Position numbers and translations under genes: made by a program
Notes under the pieces: generated by a model
The model's database searches: none
The model's input: only the letters and a program-made list of their open reading frames with translations
Told to the model about the DNA's origin: nothing
Part shown: positions 59,301 through 63,075 of the stretch, one piece after another
Numbering within the stretch: the stretch's first letter is position 1
Layout: each line of letters begins with the position of its first letter
Origin: Metellina segmentata
Lineage: Eukaryota > Arthropoda > Arachnida > Araneae > Tetragnathidae
NCBI GenBank assembly: GCA_947359465.1
Contig: OX375876.1
Location: 66,966,998-67,030,997 of the forward strand
DNA: 64,000 nt
Direction of reading: 5' to 3'

Positions 59301-62206
59301 ATTGAAAGCTGAAGCCAACCGAGCGAGCGTTTCATCAGTGGATTTGTTAAAAAAGTTCGAATTGTCGTTTGTACATTAGTTATTGTTATATTTCTGTATT
59401 ATCGTTTGCACATTAATTACTGTTACATTTTCGTATTATCGTTTGAACACTAGTTGCTATTATATTTTCGTGTAATTCCAAAAAAGAATGCCTGATAAGG
59501 TAGCCGTGTAAATATTTCTATGTATGGAGAAAGATAGAATAAAATGTATTTTGTAGAGATCGATTGAAAAATTTTATTCAATTAGAATCTCGTAACAGGA
59601 TTATCGTGATTAAATTTTACACTCGCAATTTCTAAGAAAGGGAGAAAAAAGTATGTTGATTTCATTTTTAATATACTTTAAGCAATTAAAACCAATGAAA
59701 TATTTGTTAGGTTACGAAATTCTCTTCGAATCACCAAAGGCCCAGCATCTGTGATAATCCTGTTCTATTCTCCTTTGGTTATGTCAATTATTCAGCAAGT
59801 TTAATAATATATCGTATTATAATGGTATCCAACAATTCACAAATATAACTTTATTGAGCTAAGTCTAACGTGGGCCGGGTGGCCTGGTCAGTAGAGCGGC
59901 GAGCTCGTGACTGACTGATCATGAGTTCGAGCCCAGCCGACCGAAAACTCCCGTGTACGCTAAAGGTGACTGGTGCACGAAAAATCTGTCGTGGTCACAA
60001 AGTCCTCCAAGTTCCCATAATAAATCAATACCTCTGGGGGTGCCGAACCAGGGATTAGTTGGTCTCTGGTTTGGATCAAAATTACAAACGTGTGCCTGAG
60101 GATGATTGAATGTCGTGAAAATGTGACCTCTCCGTAAAAACGAGACGTGTCGATGTGCTGCCATCTACTGGCTAAAATTCGAGCCAAGTCGGACTTCCTC
60201 CCAATGGGGCTCACTTGCATGAAAACCGCACCCTCCTCGCCTCTTGCCGTCTACGACGGGCCTGGCACTCCGATGGTCTGCCAGTGTAGGCATAAGAAAC
60301 AACAAGTCTAACGTGCTCTTTTGGTTAAATCAAAATCTGTACACTACAAATATCTATAGCGTAGCACTTTTCAGATTCTTTGGTTAATATTATTACTCGG
60401 TTATTATTATCAAACTCTGAGAGTCGAAGTAATTACAATACGCGGATTCTACTGTAAAGTATACTGATGTATAAAAGTGTTTATATGCGTTTATGAAAAG
60501 TGTTATGAGCGCCATATTTATTCCACATATTGAGGTCACAGATAATGACATAGATTCAATTTCTGATAACATTCCTTTAGTCACATATTTAGCTGGTTAT
60601 TGTTGTCACTCAGTTGTAAAAAGGATTAAATGTGAAAGTTGTAGTGGCAATTTAGTTATTGAAAAACCACTAATTATTCATTCAGGCTTTCAGCATATCC
60701 ATAATTGTGACAGAGGAGGATTAAAGTACCCAACTGTGGATATTGTAAATGTCATAATGCCTAATTTTATTGTTCTGCAAAAATTAATTGGGAGAGAATT
60801 TGAGAGTGAATTTTTTAAAGTATCAAACCAACGCCTGTTTGTTTTGCGTGCTACTCAGGAAGTACTGATATCCAAGGAAATAAGTATTACACAATTCGAG
60901 CGGCATTCATCAACTAAAATTATGAAGTTGCTTTTGCGATCAGCTACAAATACACTTTTGAAAAACTATTGTAGGTCCAAAAATGGCAAGATCATCAAAT
61001 TACCAAATAAAAGAAAACTCGAAACATTAACACAGGATAAAAGGTAAAATTGTGTTTAATCCAGGGTTGTACATATTCAATTTTTTCTCCGGCTTTCCCT
61101 TTAAGGATGTCTAATGTAATTCACCCGAGTCTCTACCTGGTTTTTTAATTTCGTAGTCAACTTCTTCATTAAGACGTTCGGGCACATTCATTCCTATTAT
61201 TTATGCATCTTCGGTTAGTTCGTCATTTCCCTTATATAATGTACCACAAAAATGTTTTAATAACAGTTAGAATTTTGTTAGATCCCTTGTCTACAGTAGC
61301 ATTCATATTTAAACTTAGGCATCATTAAAAAAATGAAAGCAACTTAATTTTCTTTCTATTGTGTACATATTTATATACTTTTTTGTATTTTATTAACCAG
61401 TAATTTGCTATTATATATATTGTTAGATATCTTGTCTACAATAGCAATCATATTTAAACTTAGGCATCAGTAAAAAAAAAAAGAAAGCATCTTAATTTTT
61501 CTTTCTAGTGTGTACATATTTACATACTTTTTTGTATTTTATTAACCAATAATTTGCTATTATATCTATTCAACAACTGTAATAGGCTTCAAGAGTCTAA
61601 CTATAGAATTGCCTCGAATGTAAAGCATAAAAAATTTGTTGCATGCTTTGTATGTACATTTTGTGTACGTAAATTTGTGCTTTTTCTATGAACCCAAATA
61701 CTGTGTACATTAATAAATGTAATTTCCCATGGAAATGGAAATTTCTTGGAGTATTTTTCTTAGTTCTAATAACCTTTAACAAGTGCTGTTTTTGTTTAGA
61801 ACCATTCAATTGTGTACCCCGATACACACTACTTTTTTAGCAGACAATCTCATTTTCTAAGGTTTTCTGAATTTGCGATCAGAAAACTTTTGCCCTTCTG
61901 CTGGTGACGTCATAAACTAGACAGACAGCTTTATTATCTAGGAGGTAGTGGCTACGGAGGCTCTTTGTAGAAATGAATATAACCTTAATTCAATGAATAT
62001 AAAGGATGATAGATACAAACAGAAACTTGCCTTAACCTTCTCGTATGGATTTTTGAAGTAAGTTATCTGTCGCACCCACATCCAATCAACCCCTACAAGA
62101 TACTTATCCATTCGAATCATCTTCTCAGTCATGCTGACAGAGTCTCTCAATAACTCGATGGCATGGTTCATGCATTTTATATTCTTTTCCGTTACTTGGC
62201 CAATAC
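16526..62206 (-). CDS. SLC9C1: SLC9C-type (sperm NHE-like) Na+/H+ exchanger, C-terminal 13 exons
   Basis: Thirteen minus-strand exons join into about 725 residues: 62037-62206, 55207-55344, 48740-49048, 40447-40638, 39445-39630, 36378-36542, 24774-24914, 23020-23118, 21436-21615, 18766-18894, 18223-18423, 17145-17300, 16526-16636. Every junction has an AG acceptor and a GT donor, or a GC donor once, and all twelve internal junctions are phase 0. In order they give a linker, a CxxC segment, a four-helix voltage sensor, a helical linker, a CNBD and a basic tail. This exchanger/voltage-sensor/CNBD layout is known only for SLC9C (sNHE) proteins, which move Na+ in and H+ out across the sperm flagellar membrane after hyperpolarisation. 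The first visible exon starts in phase 1, so the exchanger core lies upstream beyond position 64000. It could be SLC9C2 rather than SLC9C1. The domain order is seen; the family name comes from recognition. Confidence 0.82.
16735..17015. mobile_element. Two SINE fragments in the last intron
   Basis: A plus-strand tail piece at 16735-16855 (TCTGATCTTTCCCTTCGGGG, CGCCCTAGTGCAGCG) and a minus-strand piece at about 16905-17015 (GACACCTCGTAATTTTGAAC on the plus strand is the reverse of the family body). Both lie in the intron between 16636 and 17145. Confidence 0.55.
17145..17300 (-). CDS. SLC9C1: SLC9C-like exon: C-terminal tail, segment 2
   Basis: A 52-codon exon between TTGCTTTTAG and GTAAGG, phase 0. 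The peptide is basic with a short beta-like stretch ([37 protein letters not shown]). I do not recognise a named domain. The assignment rests on position, splice sites and phase. Confidence 0.6.
17340..18098 (+). repeat. Minisatellite, 7 units of 116 bp then 101 bp, in an intron
   Basis: The anchor AAG(C/T)CGATTCCGCGAA occurs at 17355, 17471, 17587, 17703, 17819, 17920 and 18021: four 116-bp intervals, one where the unit shortens, then 101 bp. The 15-bp difference is one extra copy of GAACTATGAAACCAA. Units are almost identical, so the array is young. It fills most of the intron between 17300 and 18223. Confidence 0.92.
18223..18423 (-). CDS. SLC9C1: SLC9C-like exon: C-terminal tail, segment 1
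   Basis: A 67-codon exon between TATTTTTCAG and GTAAGT, phase 0. It begins [14 protein letters not shown] and continues with an acidic stretch and [11 protein letters not shown]-x-E-(R/K)-I-K start directly after the CNBD fits SLC9C tails. The next intron toward the 3' end contains the 116/101-bp minisatellite. Confidence 0.75.
18424..19360. other. Intron sequence around exon 18766-18894; nothing else seen
   Basis: Apart from the exon, this stretch is AT-rich intron without recognised repeats. Confidence 0.3.
18766..18894 (-). CDS. SLC9C1: SLC9C-like exon: CNBD C-helix
   Basis: A 43-codon exon between TCTCATTTGCAG and GTAGGT, phase 0. The peptide ([19 protein letters not shown], then [16 protein letters not shown]) is the end of the beta roll and the C-helix, with the W-R.....A hallmark of SLC9C CNBDs as I recall them. 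A second GT four bases further (GTAAAA) would break the phase of the next exon, so GTAGGT was chosen. Confidence 0.75.
19362..19655 (+). mobile_element. tRNA-derived SINE copy
   Basis: Head with CCTTGGTAGAGGGGGC and the B-box-like GAGTTCGAATCC; body with GGCGTGGTGTGGAAGTTTGG, CTTCGGATCTTTCCC and GATCCCGGACCG; tail CCTTTACGACGTTAA. Confidence 0.75.
19660..21435. repeat. Intron with a (GA)n and a (CA)-rich microsatellite
   Basis: A pure GA run at about 20724-20775 and a CA-rich run at about 20935-20970. Around 20390-20490 there is a short duplication of the type ATAAGGATTA / CATTAAGTGA. No gene seen. Confidence 0.6.
21436..21615 (-). CDS. SLC9C1: SLC9C-like exon: CNBD phosphate-binding cassette (degenerate)
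   Basis: A 60-codon exon between TCGTTTTAG and GTAAAT, phase 0. It holds [19 protein letters not shown] followed by CVTSATCA. In cyclic-nucleotide binders the cassette reads G-E-L...G..PR.A.V.C. Here the Gly, the later Gly and the final T-C align, but the Glu is Val and the Pro-Arg pair is Asn-Cys. The fold seems kept while the two ligand-contacting residues are gone. Confidence 0.78.
22135..22365 (+). mobile_element. tRNA-derived SINE copy, diverged
   Basis: Head TAGGCCAGTTGG, then AAAACTGTCGTGAAAGCGG, GTGGTGTGGGAGTTTGGAG and AATAGCCCGTTATGTTTCACC. Part of the body is deleted. Confidence 0.6.
22565..22830 (+). mobile_element. tRNA-derived SINE copy, head missing
   Basis: Starts near AAAACTGTCGTGTACGTG, has GTGGTGTGGAAGTTTGGAG and GTTGACCTCGTCAC, and ends TTGCTCCTGTGCGACTTTAG. 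Confidence 0.6.
23020..23118 (-). CDS. SLC9C1: SLC9C-like exon: CNBD beta strands
   Basis: A 33-codon exon between GCGTTTTCAG and GTAATA, phase 0. The peptide runs [20 protein letters not shown] and SSGIMQ. This is the CNBD core pattern, 'pGD.i..qG......i.sG', with the conserved GD, the EQG turn and the SG all present. Confidence 0.78.
23195..23335 (+). mobile_element. SINE tail fragment
   Basis: Contains TCATCTGACCGTGGTTCAAA, CCTCGAATCTTTCCC, GATCCCGGACCGTCG and TTGCTCTAGTACGACGTTAA, the family tail. It lies 77 bp upstream of the acceptor of exon 23020-23118. Confidence 0.6.
23601..24600 (+). pseudogene. Tc1-like transposase, full length but degenerate
   Basis: From the ATG at 23601 the frame starts [10 protein letters not shown] and has the Tc1 helix-turn-helix ([25 protein letters not shown]). 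After a TGA at 23801 the similarity continues in other frames: RADWQKVVF near 24030, then D-E-Y-R-Y-N-L after one more stop (first catalytic Asp); a VFQQ-type and 'PPHIARNF' block near 24330; and '[15 protein letters not shown]' near 24400. Several frameshifts and stops make it dead. I found no convincing terminal repeats. It lies in the intron between exons 24774 and 23118. Confidence 0.75.
24774..24914 (-). CDS. SLC9C1: SLC9C-like exon: C-linker and start of the CNBD
   Basis: A 47-codon exon between TTTCACGCAG and GTGAGT, phase 0 at both ends. It has a basic and proline/glycine-containing stretch ([20 protein letters not shown]) followed by [14 protein letters not shown], which matches the helix that opens a CNBD (a short 'W..nd..li..l' pattern). 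It lies just downstream, on the plus strand, of the dead Tc1 transposon. Confidence 0.75.
24995..25410 (+). repeat. Unclassified interspersed repeat, copy 3
   Basis: Shares GATCATGTGACCAAAA, CATCTGATTGGACA, AGTAGTAGACTTTGGAGACT, GTCATAAGATGTTA and AACGAGGCGGTAAA with the copies at 12165 and 13130. The longest copy. Confidence 0.5.
25411..26140. other. Intron sequence, nothing recognised
   Basis: AT-rich intron sequence before the AT microsatellite. No reading frame or repeat stands out. Confidence 0.3.
26143..26219. repeat. (AT)n microsatellite, left flank of the Helitron
   Basis: About 37 AT dinucleotides. A matching AT-rich tract resumes at 35012 on the other side of the Helitron, so the element landed in a microsatellite. 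Confidence 0.9.
26480..31079 (-). pseudogene. Helitron Rep/Pif1-type helicase (RepHel), inactivated
   Basis: The start is ATG at 31079 ([12 protein letters not shown]). In order there are a CPHC...CC zinc-binding N-terminus near 30700, the HUH nuclease region with GLPHAHILV near 29265, and a Pif1 helicase with [10 protein letters not shown] (Walker A, near 27740), IIWDECTM (Walker B), [10 protein letters not shown] and, near 26640, INKSQGQT and YVACSRVG. The 3' frame ends at 26480. Lesions seen: stops at 30990, 30214, 29250 (just after the HUH motif), 27929 and 27092, and frameshifts near 30550, 29547, 29341 and 28460. A 102-bp GT-AG intron at 29823-29924 restores the frame. RepHel nicks DNA and unwinds it for rolling-circle transposition; this copy cannot make it. 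Confidence 0.88.
29823..29924 (-). other. Putative intron within the Helitron Rep gene
   Basis: GTACTT at the 5' side and TTATTACAG at the 3' side, 102 bp, AT-rich. Removing it joins ...RDPVSG to [10 protein letters not shown] in frame, whereas reading through gives a stop. Helitron RepHel genes in some animals do carry introns. Confidence 0.65.
30898..31196. repeat. 75-bp direct duplication inside the Helitron
   Basis: The stretch starting AACTTCATTGCGCTCAGCTC occurs at 30898-30972 and again at 31122-31196, nearly identical, 224 bp apart. The first copy is part of the RepHel frame ([20 protein letters not shown]). The second lies upstream of the start codon, so it is a later internal duplication. 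Confidence 0.8.
31720..34857 (+). mobile_element. DNA transposon with ~320-bp TIRs and 8-bp target duplication, nested in the Helitron
   Basis: Termini are TAGGGTGGAGCGAAAAACAC and its inverse; the inverted repeats run about 320 bp (31720-32041 and 34536-34857). GTGAACAA flanks both sides (31712-31719 and 34858-34865). It carries a degenerate plus-strand gene (32294-34318). An 8-bp duplication is typical of hAT, P and KDZ-type elements. The TAGGG ends recall hAT, but the protein does not look like a hAT transposase, so I leave the superfamily open. Confidence 0.88.
32294..34318 (+). pseudogene. Broken gene of the nested transposon (uncharacterised, transposon-associated)
   Basis: Pieces of one protein can be followed in several frames: a Lys-rich N-terminus (32294-32674), an acidic/basic middle (32732-33049, 33059-33274, ending [14 protein letters not shown]), a block near 33594 ([30 protein letters not shown]) and a C-terminus at 34109-34318 ([29 protein letters not shown]). 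I recognise this as a protein often predicted in arthropod genomes without known function; its place inside TIRs with a target duplication suggests it is a transposase or accessory protein. Many stops and frameshifts make it non-functional. Confidence 0.65.
35012..35110. repeat. AT-rich microsatellite, right flank of the Helitron
   Basis: TAATATATGTATATATATA followed by a mixed TA/TGTA tract to about 35110, the other half of the Helitron target. Confidence 0.8.
35110..35313. repeat. Long imperfect palindrome with (AT)n centre
   Basis: The left arm (about 35110-35192) starts GTTGTATTTTTATATTTTTT; the right arm, about 35228-35313, is its reverse complement with few mismatches; the centre is about 17 AT repeats. 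The structure could form a cruciform, or be a foldback element. Confidence 0.85.
35345..35388. repeat. (AT)n microsatellite
   Basis: About 20 AT dinucleotides a short distance beyond the palindrome. Confidence 0.8.
35584..36249 (+). mobile_element. TIR element with GTTACC ends, copy 1 (666 bp)
   Basis: Starts GTTACCACTAAAGT and ends ACTTTAGCGGTAAC, inverted to each other, between ATAT-type flanks. The subterminal parts are rich in ACCTAG/TAATCTGCA-like short repeats (TTACCTAGGTAAT, CTACCTAGATAATCTG). It aligns with the element at 47342-48693 over both ends. No coding capacity. Confidence 0.8.
36378..36542 (-). CDS. SLC9C1: SLC9C-like exon: coiled linker to the CNBD, with a GC donor
   Basis: A 55-codon exon after TATAATTACAG, phase 0. 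Its peptide is helical and charged ([18 protein letters not shown], then [12 protein letters not shown]). The end is placed at GAG followed by GCAAGT, a GC-AG intron with an otherwise perfect donor consensus. The alternative GT donor (GAG/GTGCTA), 12 bases earlier, would drop four residues and keep the frame. It joins directly to the exon at 24774-24914 across an 11.5-kb intron that contains the Helitron. Confidence 0.72.
36543..39444. other. Intron with one probable foldback element (38099-38706)
   Basis: TTGGTAAAACGTTTTACATC at 38099 and its near inverse GCAAAACGTTTTACCAA ending at 38705 enclose about 610 bp that contain a second inverted pair (GAGATATTTCGTCATCAAGAT near 38310 against ATCTTGATGATGACGAGATA near 38636). 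The rest of the intron shows nothing. No target duplication was identified. Confidence 0.4.
39445..39630 (-). CDS. SLC9C1: SLC9C-like exon: post-S4 linker helix
   Basis: A 62-codon exon between CATTTTAG and GTAATC, phase 0 at both ends. The peptide ([20 protein letters not shown], then [16 protein letters not shown]) resembles the helical coupling segment that follows S4 in SLC9C proteins and leads toward the CNBD. It is separated from the S3-S4 exon by a short intron that holds two SINE copies. Confidence 0.72.
39665..39875 (+). mobile_element. SINE fragment, 35 bp from exon 39445-39630
   Basis: Contains GTGGTGTGAAAGTTTGGAG, GTTGACTTCGTCATCTGATC and GATCGTCGCCAATAGC. The head is missing. 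Confidence 0.6.
39965..40255 (+). mobile_element. tRNA-derived SINE copy
   Basis: Head with a diverged tRNA-like part (GGTTGCGAGCTCAAAACTCG), then GGTGTGAAAGTTTGGAGAG, CGTCATTTGAGAGTGGTTCA and TTGCTTTCAGTGCGATGTTAA. Confidence 0.65.
40447..40638 (-). CDS. SLC9C1: SLC9C-like exon: voltage-sensor helices S3 and S4
   Basis: A 64-codon exon, phase 0 at both ends (acceptor ATCTTTTAG, donor GTATGT). S3 is [19 protein letters not shown] with an acidic residue at its start. S4 ends in FRLIRLLR, three Arg spaced by three residues, the classic gating-charge pattern; YRRTYPFH precedes it. In SLC9C1 the voltage sensor opens the exchanger on hyperpolarisation. Three regular charges are fewer than the strongest S4 segments carry. 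Confidence 0.82.
40740..40955 (+). mobile_element. SINE copy, head missing
   Basis: GTTGGTGTGGAAGTTTGGAG, TTCGTCATCTGACCGTGG, GGATCTTTCCCTTTAGGG and GTACGACGTTAACTAATAAT. It lies 102 bp from exon 40447-40638. Confidence 0.65.
41166..41215 (-). mobile_element. Helitron-like 3' end remnant (minus strand)
   Basis: Minus strand: GTTGGCGAGCGTAAGCGAGC followed by AGGGGGCGGAGCCCCTTAG, a hairpin plus near-CTAG end similar to the 3' end of the short Helitron at 47726-48351. The 5' end was not found. Confidence 0.5.
41220..42946. other. Intron with A-runs and a short CGG repeat; no gene seen
   Basis: A-runs at about 41437-41449 and 41490-41516, and GCGGCGGCGGCGG at about 41751. The rest is AT-rich intron. 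Confidence 0.4.
42951..43375. mobile_element. piggyBac-like MITE (425 bp, TTAA flanks)
   Basis: CCTTTACGCTGCG at the left and its inverse CGCAGCGTAAAGG at the right, each directly next to TTAA (42947-42950 and 43376-43379). A TTAA duplication with CC-starting ends is the piggyBac signature. The inside is GC-richer than the intron and does not code. Confidence 0.78.
43815..44530 (-). pseudogene. CR1/L2-like LINE, 5'-truncated 3' end with reverse-transcriptase tail
   Basis: An open frame of about 205 codons (44506 to 43889) gives the part after the polymerase core in CR1/Jockey-type LINEs: [63 protein letters not shown]. After the stop the minus strand ends in repeats of ATTTGT near 43823-43845, as CR1-like LINEs do. 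The frame is intact but the catalytic part is missing: a dead-on-arrival insertion. Confidence 0.82.
44885..45915 (+). repeat. Tandem array of ~5 units, 211-225 bp each
   Basis: The anchor CACGTCCAAACGGTTTA-type occurs at about 44896, 45111, 45322, 45547 and 45761. Units share CATGAAAATTTGCATACTGTG, GGTTGCGTAAGTCTGTCTGT, TATAAGGCTATCAAAG and GGAAATAAATGC(G/T)CCACC. Upstream, ATCTATATAAATACGAATGA at about 44730 looks like a Helitron 5' end, so the array may sit in an unfinished Helitron. Confidence 0.85.
46036..46484. mobile_element. GC-rich MITE with ~40-bp TIRs
   Basis: Left AGGTCCGGTGAGCACATCCG, then TTTTTCAACGTGCGGCACCG; right end is the inverse (CGGTGCCGCACGTTGAAAAA, then CCGGATGCGTGCGCCGGGCC). 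TA borders both ends. Inside, 46290-46460 is much more GC-rich than the surroundings; open frames there are a composition effect. Confidence 0.7.
46485..47341. other. Intron with a diverged direct duplication; no gene seen
   Basis: 46855-47100 and 47115-47340 share AACAGGAGCCTTTGAATAAAT / AACAAGAGCCTTTCTGAATA, TTAATGATTGTATTAATCTG and ATCTAAAAAAAC.TGATTCTTA. About 240 bp each. Confidence 0.6.
47342..48693 (+). mobile_element. TIR element with GTTACC ends, copy 2, carrying a Helitron
   Basis: Starts GTTACCGCTAAAGC and ends CACTTTAACGGTAAC with ATAT on both sides. It is collinear with copy 1 (35584-36249) at both ends, with about 626 bp of short Helitron inserted (47726-48351). Without it the copy is about 726 bp. 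It ends 46 bp from the exon at 48740-49048. Confidence 0.8.
47726..48351 (+). mobile_element. Non-autonomous Helitron (626 bp)
   Basis: 5' end TCTATATATATAATTCTCTT after an A, 3' end hairpin GGGGGCAGGCCCCC directly followed by TAG (CTAG end) and then T. The 3' part is rich in GCGAGCGAAGCGAGC-type repeats. No coding capacity. Confidence 0.85.
48740..49048 (-). CDS. SLC9C1: SLC9C-like exon: voltage-sensor helices S1 and S2
   Basis: The longest exon, with 103 codons, acceptor TTTGTTTTTAG and donor GTAAGT, phase 0 at both ends. A basic cytosolic stretch (RIYFSRRLE) leads into two hydrophobic helices. S1 is around [19 protein letters not shown] and S2 around [20 protein letters not shown]2 carries acidic residues, as voltage sensors do. 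A Tc1 deletion derivative lies 105 bp upstream of the acceptor, and a TIR element ends 46 bp beyond the donor side, so this exon is tightly boxed in by transposons. Confidence 0.82.
49154..49530 (+). mobile_element. Tc1-like deletion derivative (377 bp) next to an exon
   Basis: CACTGTACTCTCAAAAGGCA at the left and CACTGTACTGACAAAACACA inverted at the right, each beside TA (49152-49153 and 49531-49532). The inside retains the transposase C-terminus in one frame: [11 protein letters not shown], the end of the DDE domain, then [15 protein letters not shown]. It starts 105 bp upstream of the acceptor of exon 48740-49048. Confidence 0.8.
49533..50820. other. Intron with a 21-bp triplet repeat near 49640-49700
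   Basis: CTCATTATGGATGAGGAATGG recurs about three times with changes. No gene or other element seen. Confidence 0.4.
50826..51130 (-). mobile_element. TIR remnant with a transposase C-terminus (305 bp)
   Basis: AAACAAAATGTTTATTTGCA at the left and AAACAAAATGTTTATTTAAA inverted at the right, with similarity over about 70 bp into TTGCTCAATGGTGCCACC. The minus strand between them reads [31 protein letters not shown] and stop, like the last residues of a Tc1/mariner-type transposase. Confidence 0.6.
51131..52395. other. Intron, nothing recognised
   Basis: AT-rich; a 74-codon open frame near 51593 has no splice setting or family motif. Confidence 0.3.
52400..52930. repeat. Degenerate tandem array, unit about 27 bp
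   Basis: Variants of (T)GGATACAGTAAATTT, (T)TAACTTTCTGAA recur some 18-20 times with strong divergence; unit lengths vary around 25-30 bp. It is an old minisatellite in the intron between 49048 and 55207. Confidence 0.75.
52931..55206. other. Intron with a diverged duplication near 54010 and 54310
   Basis: The stretches at about 54010-54130 and 54315-54445 align by eye (TTTTTAGG.TCA / ..CGT.CC.TT.GTA.CATTTTCC / CAAGTCACATC against CAGGTCACTTC / AGTAGCAGCTGA). The open frame at 54186-54461 spans the second copy and has no splice sites or homology I recognise. Confidence 0.4.
55207..55344 (-). CDS. SLC9C1: SLC9C-like exon: CxxC linker before the voltage sensor
   Basis: A 46-codon exon, phase 0 at both ends, between TTTCTTTCAG and GTACTA. 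It contains the pair CSEC and an acidic helix ([18 protein letters not shown]). A Cys-x-x-Cys segment followed by an acidic, arginine-dotted helix sits at this place in SLC9C proteins, as I recall the family. It joins in frame to the exon at 62037-62206, so no exon is needed in the 6.7-kb intron between them. Confidence 0.75.
55930..56110 (+). mobile_element. SINE fragment with a tRNA T-arm
   Basis: GCAGGTTCGATTCCTGC forms a perfect five-pair T-stem with the B-box GGTTCGATTCC, followed by TCTGGCAGTAAAGC and a tail GGGTCTTGACCCATAAAAAC. A D-arm and acceptor stem are not visible, so this is a SINE of a second family rather than a tRNA gene. Confidence 0.6.
56111..58745. other. Intron without recognised genes
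   Basis: A diverged short repeat (GCAACT.GGAGAGGAGATNTA) occurs near 57587 and 57666. The open stretch at 58071-58334 on the minus strand is not an exon (see rejected items). Confidence 0.3.
58750..59215. mobile_element. Two SINE copies in opposite orientation
   Basis: A plus-strand tail fragment at 58750-58865 (CGTCACCTGACCGTGGTTCA, GATTTGATCCCGAATCG) and a minus-strand copy at about 58900-59215, whose plus-strand text reads AAACTCTAAACTTCCAC and GGATCATGGTTCGAAC, the reverse of the family body and head. Confidence 0.65.
59870..60310 (+). mobile_element. tRNA-derived SINE of another family
   Basis: A tRNA-like head (GGGTGGCCTGGTCAGTAGAG with A-box character; ATGAGTTCGAGCCCAGC with the B-box) is followed by AAAACTCCCGTGTACGC, GGTGACTGGTGCACG and TCTGTCGTGGTCAC, then a body of about 300 bp not shared with the main SINE family. 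It ends near AGTGTAGGCATAAGAAACAA. Confidence 0.65.
60493..61047 (+). CDS. Transposase C-terminal fragment, open frame of 184 codons
   Basis: An uninterrupted frame from ATG to TAA. It has [19 protein letters not shown], then CESCSG, and further on [20 protein letters not shown] and a basic C-terminus. An 'AGY...K...C..C' block followed by '(S/D).GGL..P(S/T)' is a pattern I associate with the C-terminal half of P-element/THAP-type transposases; I am not sure of the family. No DNA-binding or catalytic domain precedes it, so it is a fragment or one exon of an element. It is antisense to the exchanger gene, within its intron. Confidence 0.5.
   Translation: MKSVMSAIFIPHIEVTDNDIDSISDNIPLVTYLAGYCCHSVVKRIKCESCSGNLVIEKPLIIHSGFQHIHNCDRGGLKYPTVDIVNVIMPNFIVLQKLIGREFESEFFKVSNQRLFVLRATQEVLISKEISITQFERHSSTKIMKLLLRSATNTLLKNYCRSKNGKIIKLPNKRKLETLTQDKR
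61279..61568 (+). repeat. Tandem duplication, two 144-bp units
   Basis: The units begin at TTAGATCCCTTGTCTACA (61279) and TTAGATATCTTGTCTACA (61423) and share CATATTTAAACTTAGGCATC, GTGTACATATTTA and TTTTATTAACCA(G/A)TAATT. Confidence 0.85.
62037..62206 (-). CDS. SLC9C1: SLC9C-like exon 1 of window: linker after the exchanger core
   Basis: This exon encodes about 57 residues. The acceptor TTTTTCACCGTAG comes just before it (phase 1) and the donor GTTAAG just after (phase 0). The peptide is amphipathic ([31 protein letters not shown]), like the cytosolic helices that follow the last exchanger transmembrane segment in SLC9C proteins. Reading the acceptor in phase 0 gives a stop after four codons, which fixes phase 1. 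The upstream exon is not in the window. Confidence 0.7.
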
Positions 62207-62274
62207 CTACGGTGAAAAATATTGAAAGTTAATTTGAATCCATACGTGTTGTGTTTGTGCTTATTGTATACATA

Positions 62275-63074
62275 CAGGGTGTTTCAGAAAGGACTCCCTA
62301 ACTTTGAAATGACATAACTACGAATCCGTAATAGATAGAAATATGAAACAAGTGGTACATTTAATGGGCAGGTCTGGAATTTTACATAGACCTGTTTAAA
62401 AATTAGTTACAATTTTGGCTAGTAGATGGCGTTGCACTCTCCGGTAAAGGGTCGTTTTTCATGAGAAACTGTGACCTTATCCCTGTACATTGCGATGTTG
62501 GAAGATGCACCAGACACTTCGTGGTTTGTACAAGATGGTGCCCGATCACACCGTGCTTCTGCAGTGTTCCACCTTTCTTGATGACAGAGTTATCGCTCTA
62601 AATTATTCCAAAGAGATCGCCACCGGAATAGATTGACCTCAATTCTCTCCGGATCTCAATCCATGCGACTTCTTTGGAGCTATTCGAAGGACATTGTTAA
62701 CAGTAGGAATCCTCAAATGCTTGAACATCTGTGAAGCATGTGTATCCATTTCAGTGAAAAAACATTGCGGCAGGTGGCTTCAAACTTCTACTTTCGCTTG
62801 CGTCAAGTGATTGATGTTCAAGGTAGCCATTTAGAATCCATTGTTATGTGATTTGACGTCTGTTTACGAATGACAATTTACACACCATTTAAAGGGGGAA
62901 AGAACCAAGACTACAGCCTCATCTATTATCCAAAGTTGTAATTATTTTTGTAAACCAGGCTTTTTCGAATTCCGGGCCAGCTCACAAAACATACCACTTG
63001 TGTCATCTTTATATCAATCCCTGTTTTGTAGTTATTTCTTTTCAAAGTTAGGGAGTTCTTTCTGAAACAACCTG
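62275..63074 (+). mobile_element. mariner-like element, 800 bp, deleted
   Basis: 47-bp inverted ends (CAGGGTGTTTCAGAAAGGAC against CAGGTTGTTTCAGAAAGAAC) with about four mismatches, each next to TA (62273-62274, 63075-63076). Inside, broken transposase reads WFVQDGARSHRASAVFHL near 62525 and, after frame changes, FSPDLNPCDFF near 62645, the mariner D34D end. The front of the transposase is missing. Confidence 0.85.
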
Positions 63075-63075
63075 T

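Noticed and set aside
59919..60220. Two minus-strand frames of 81-86 codons
   Set aside because: They are the complement of a tRNA-derived SINE.
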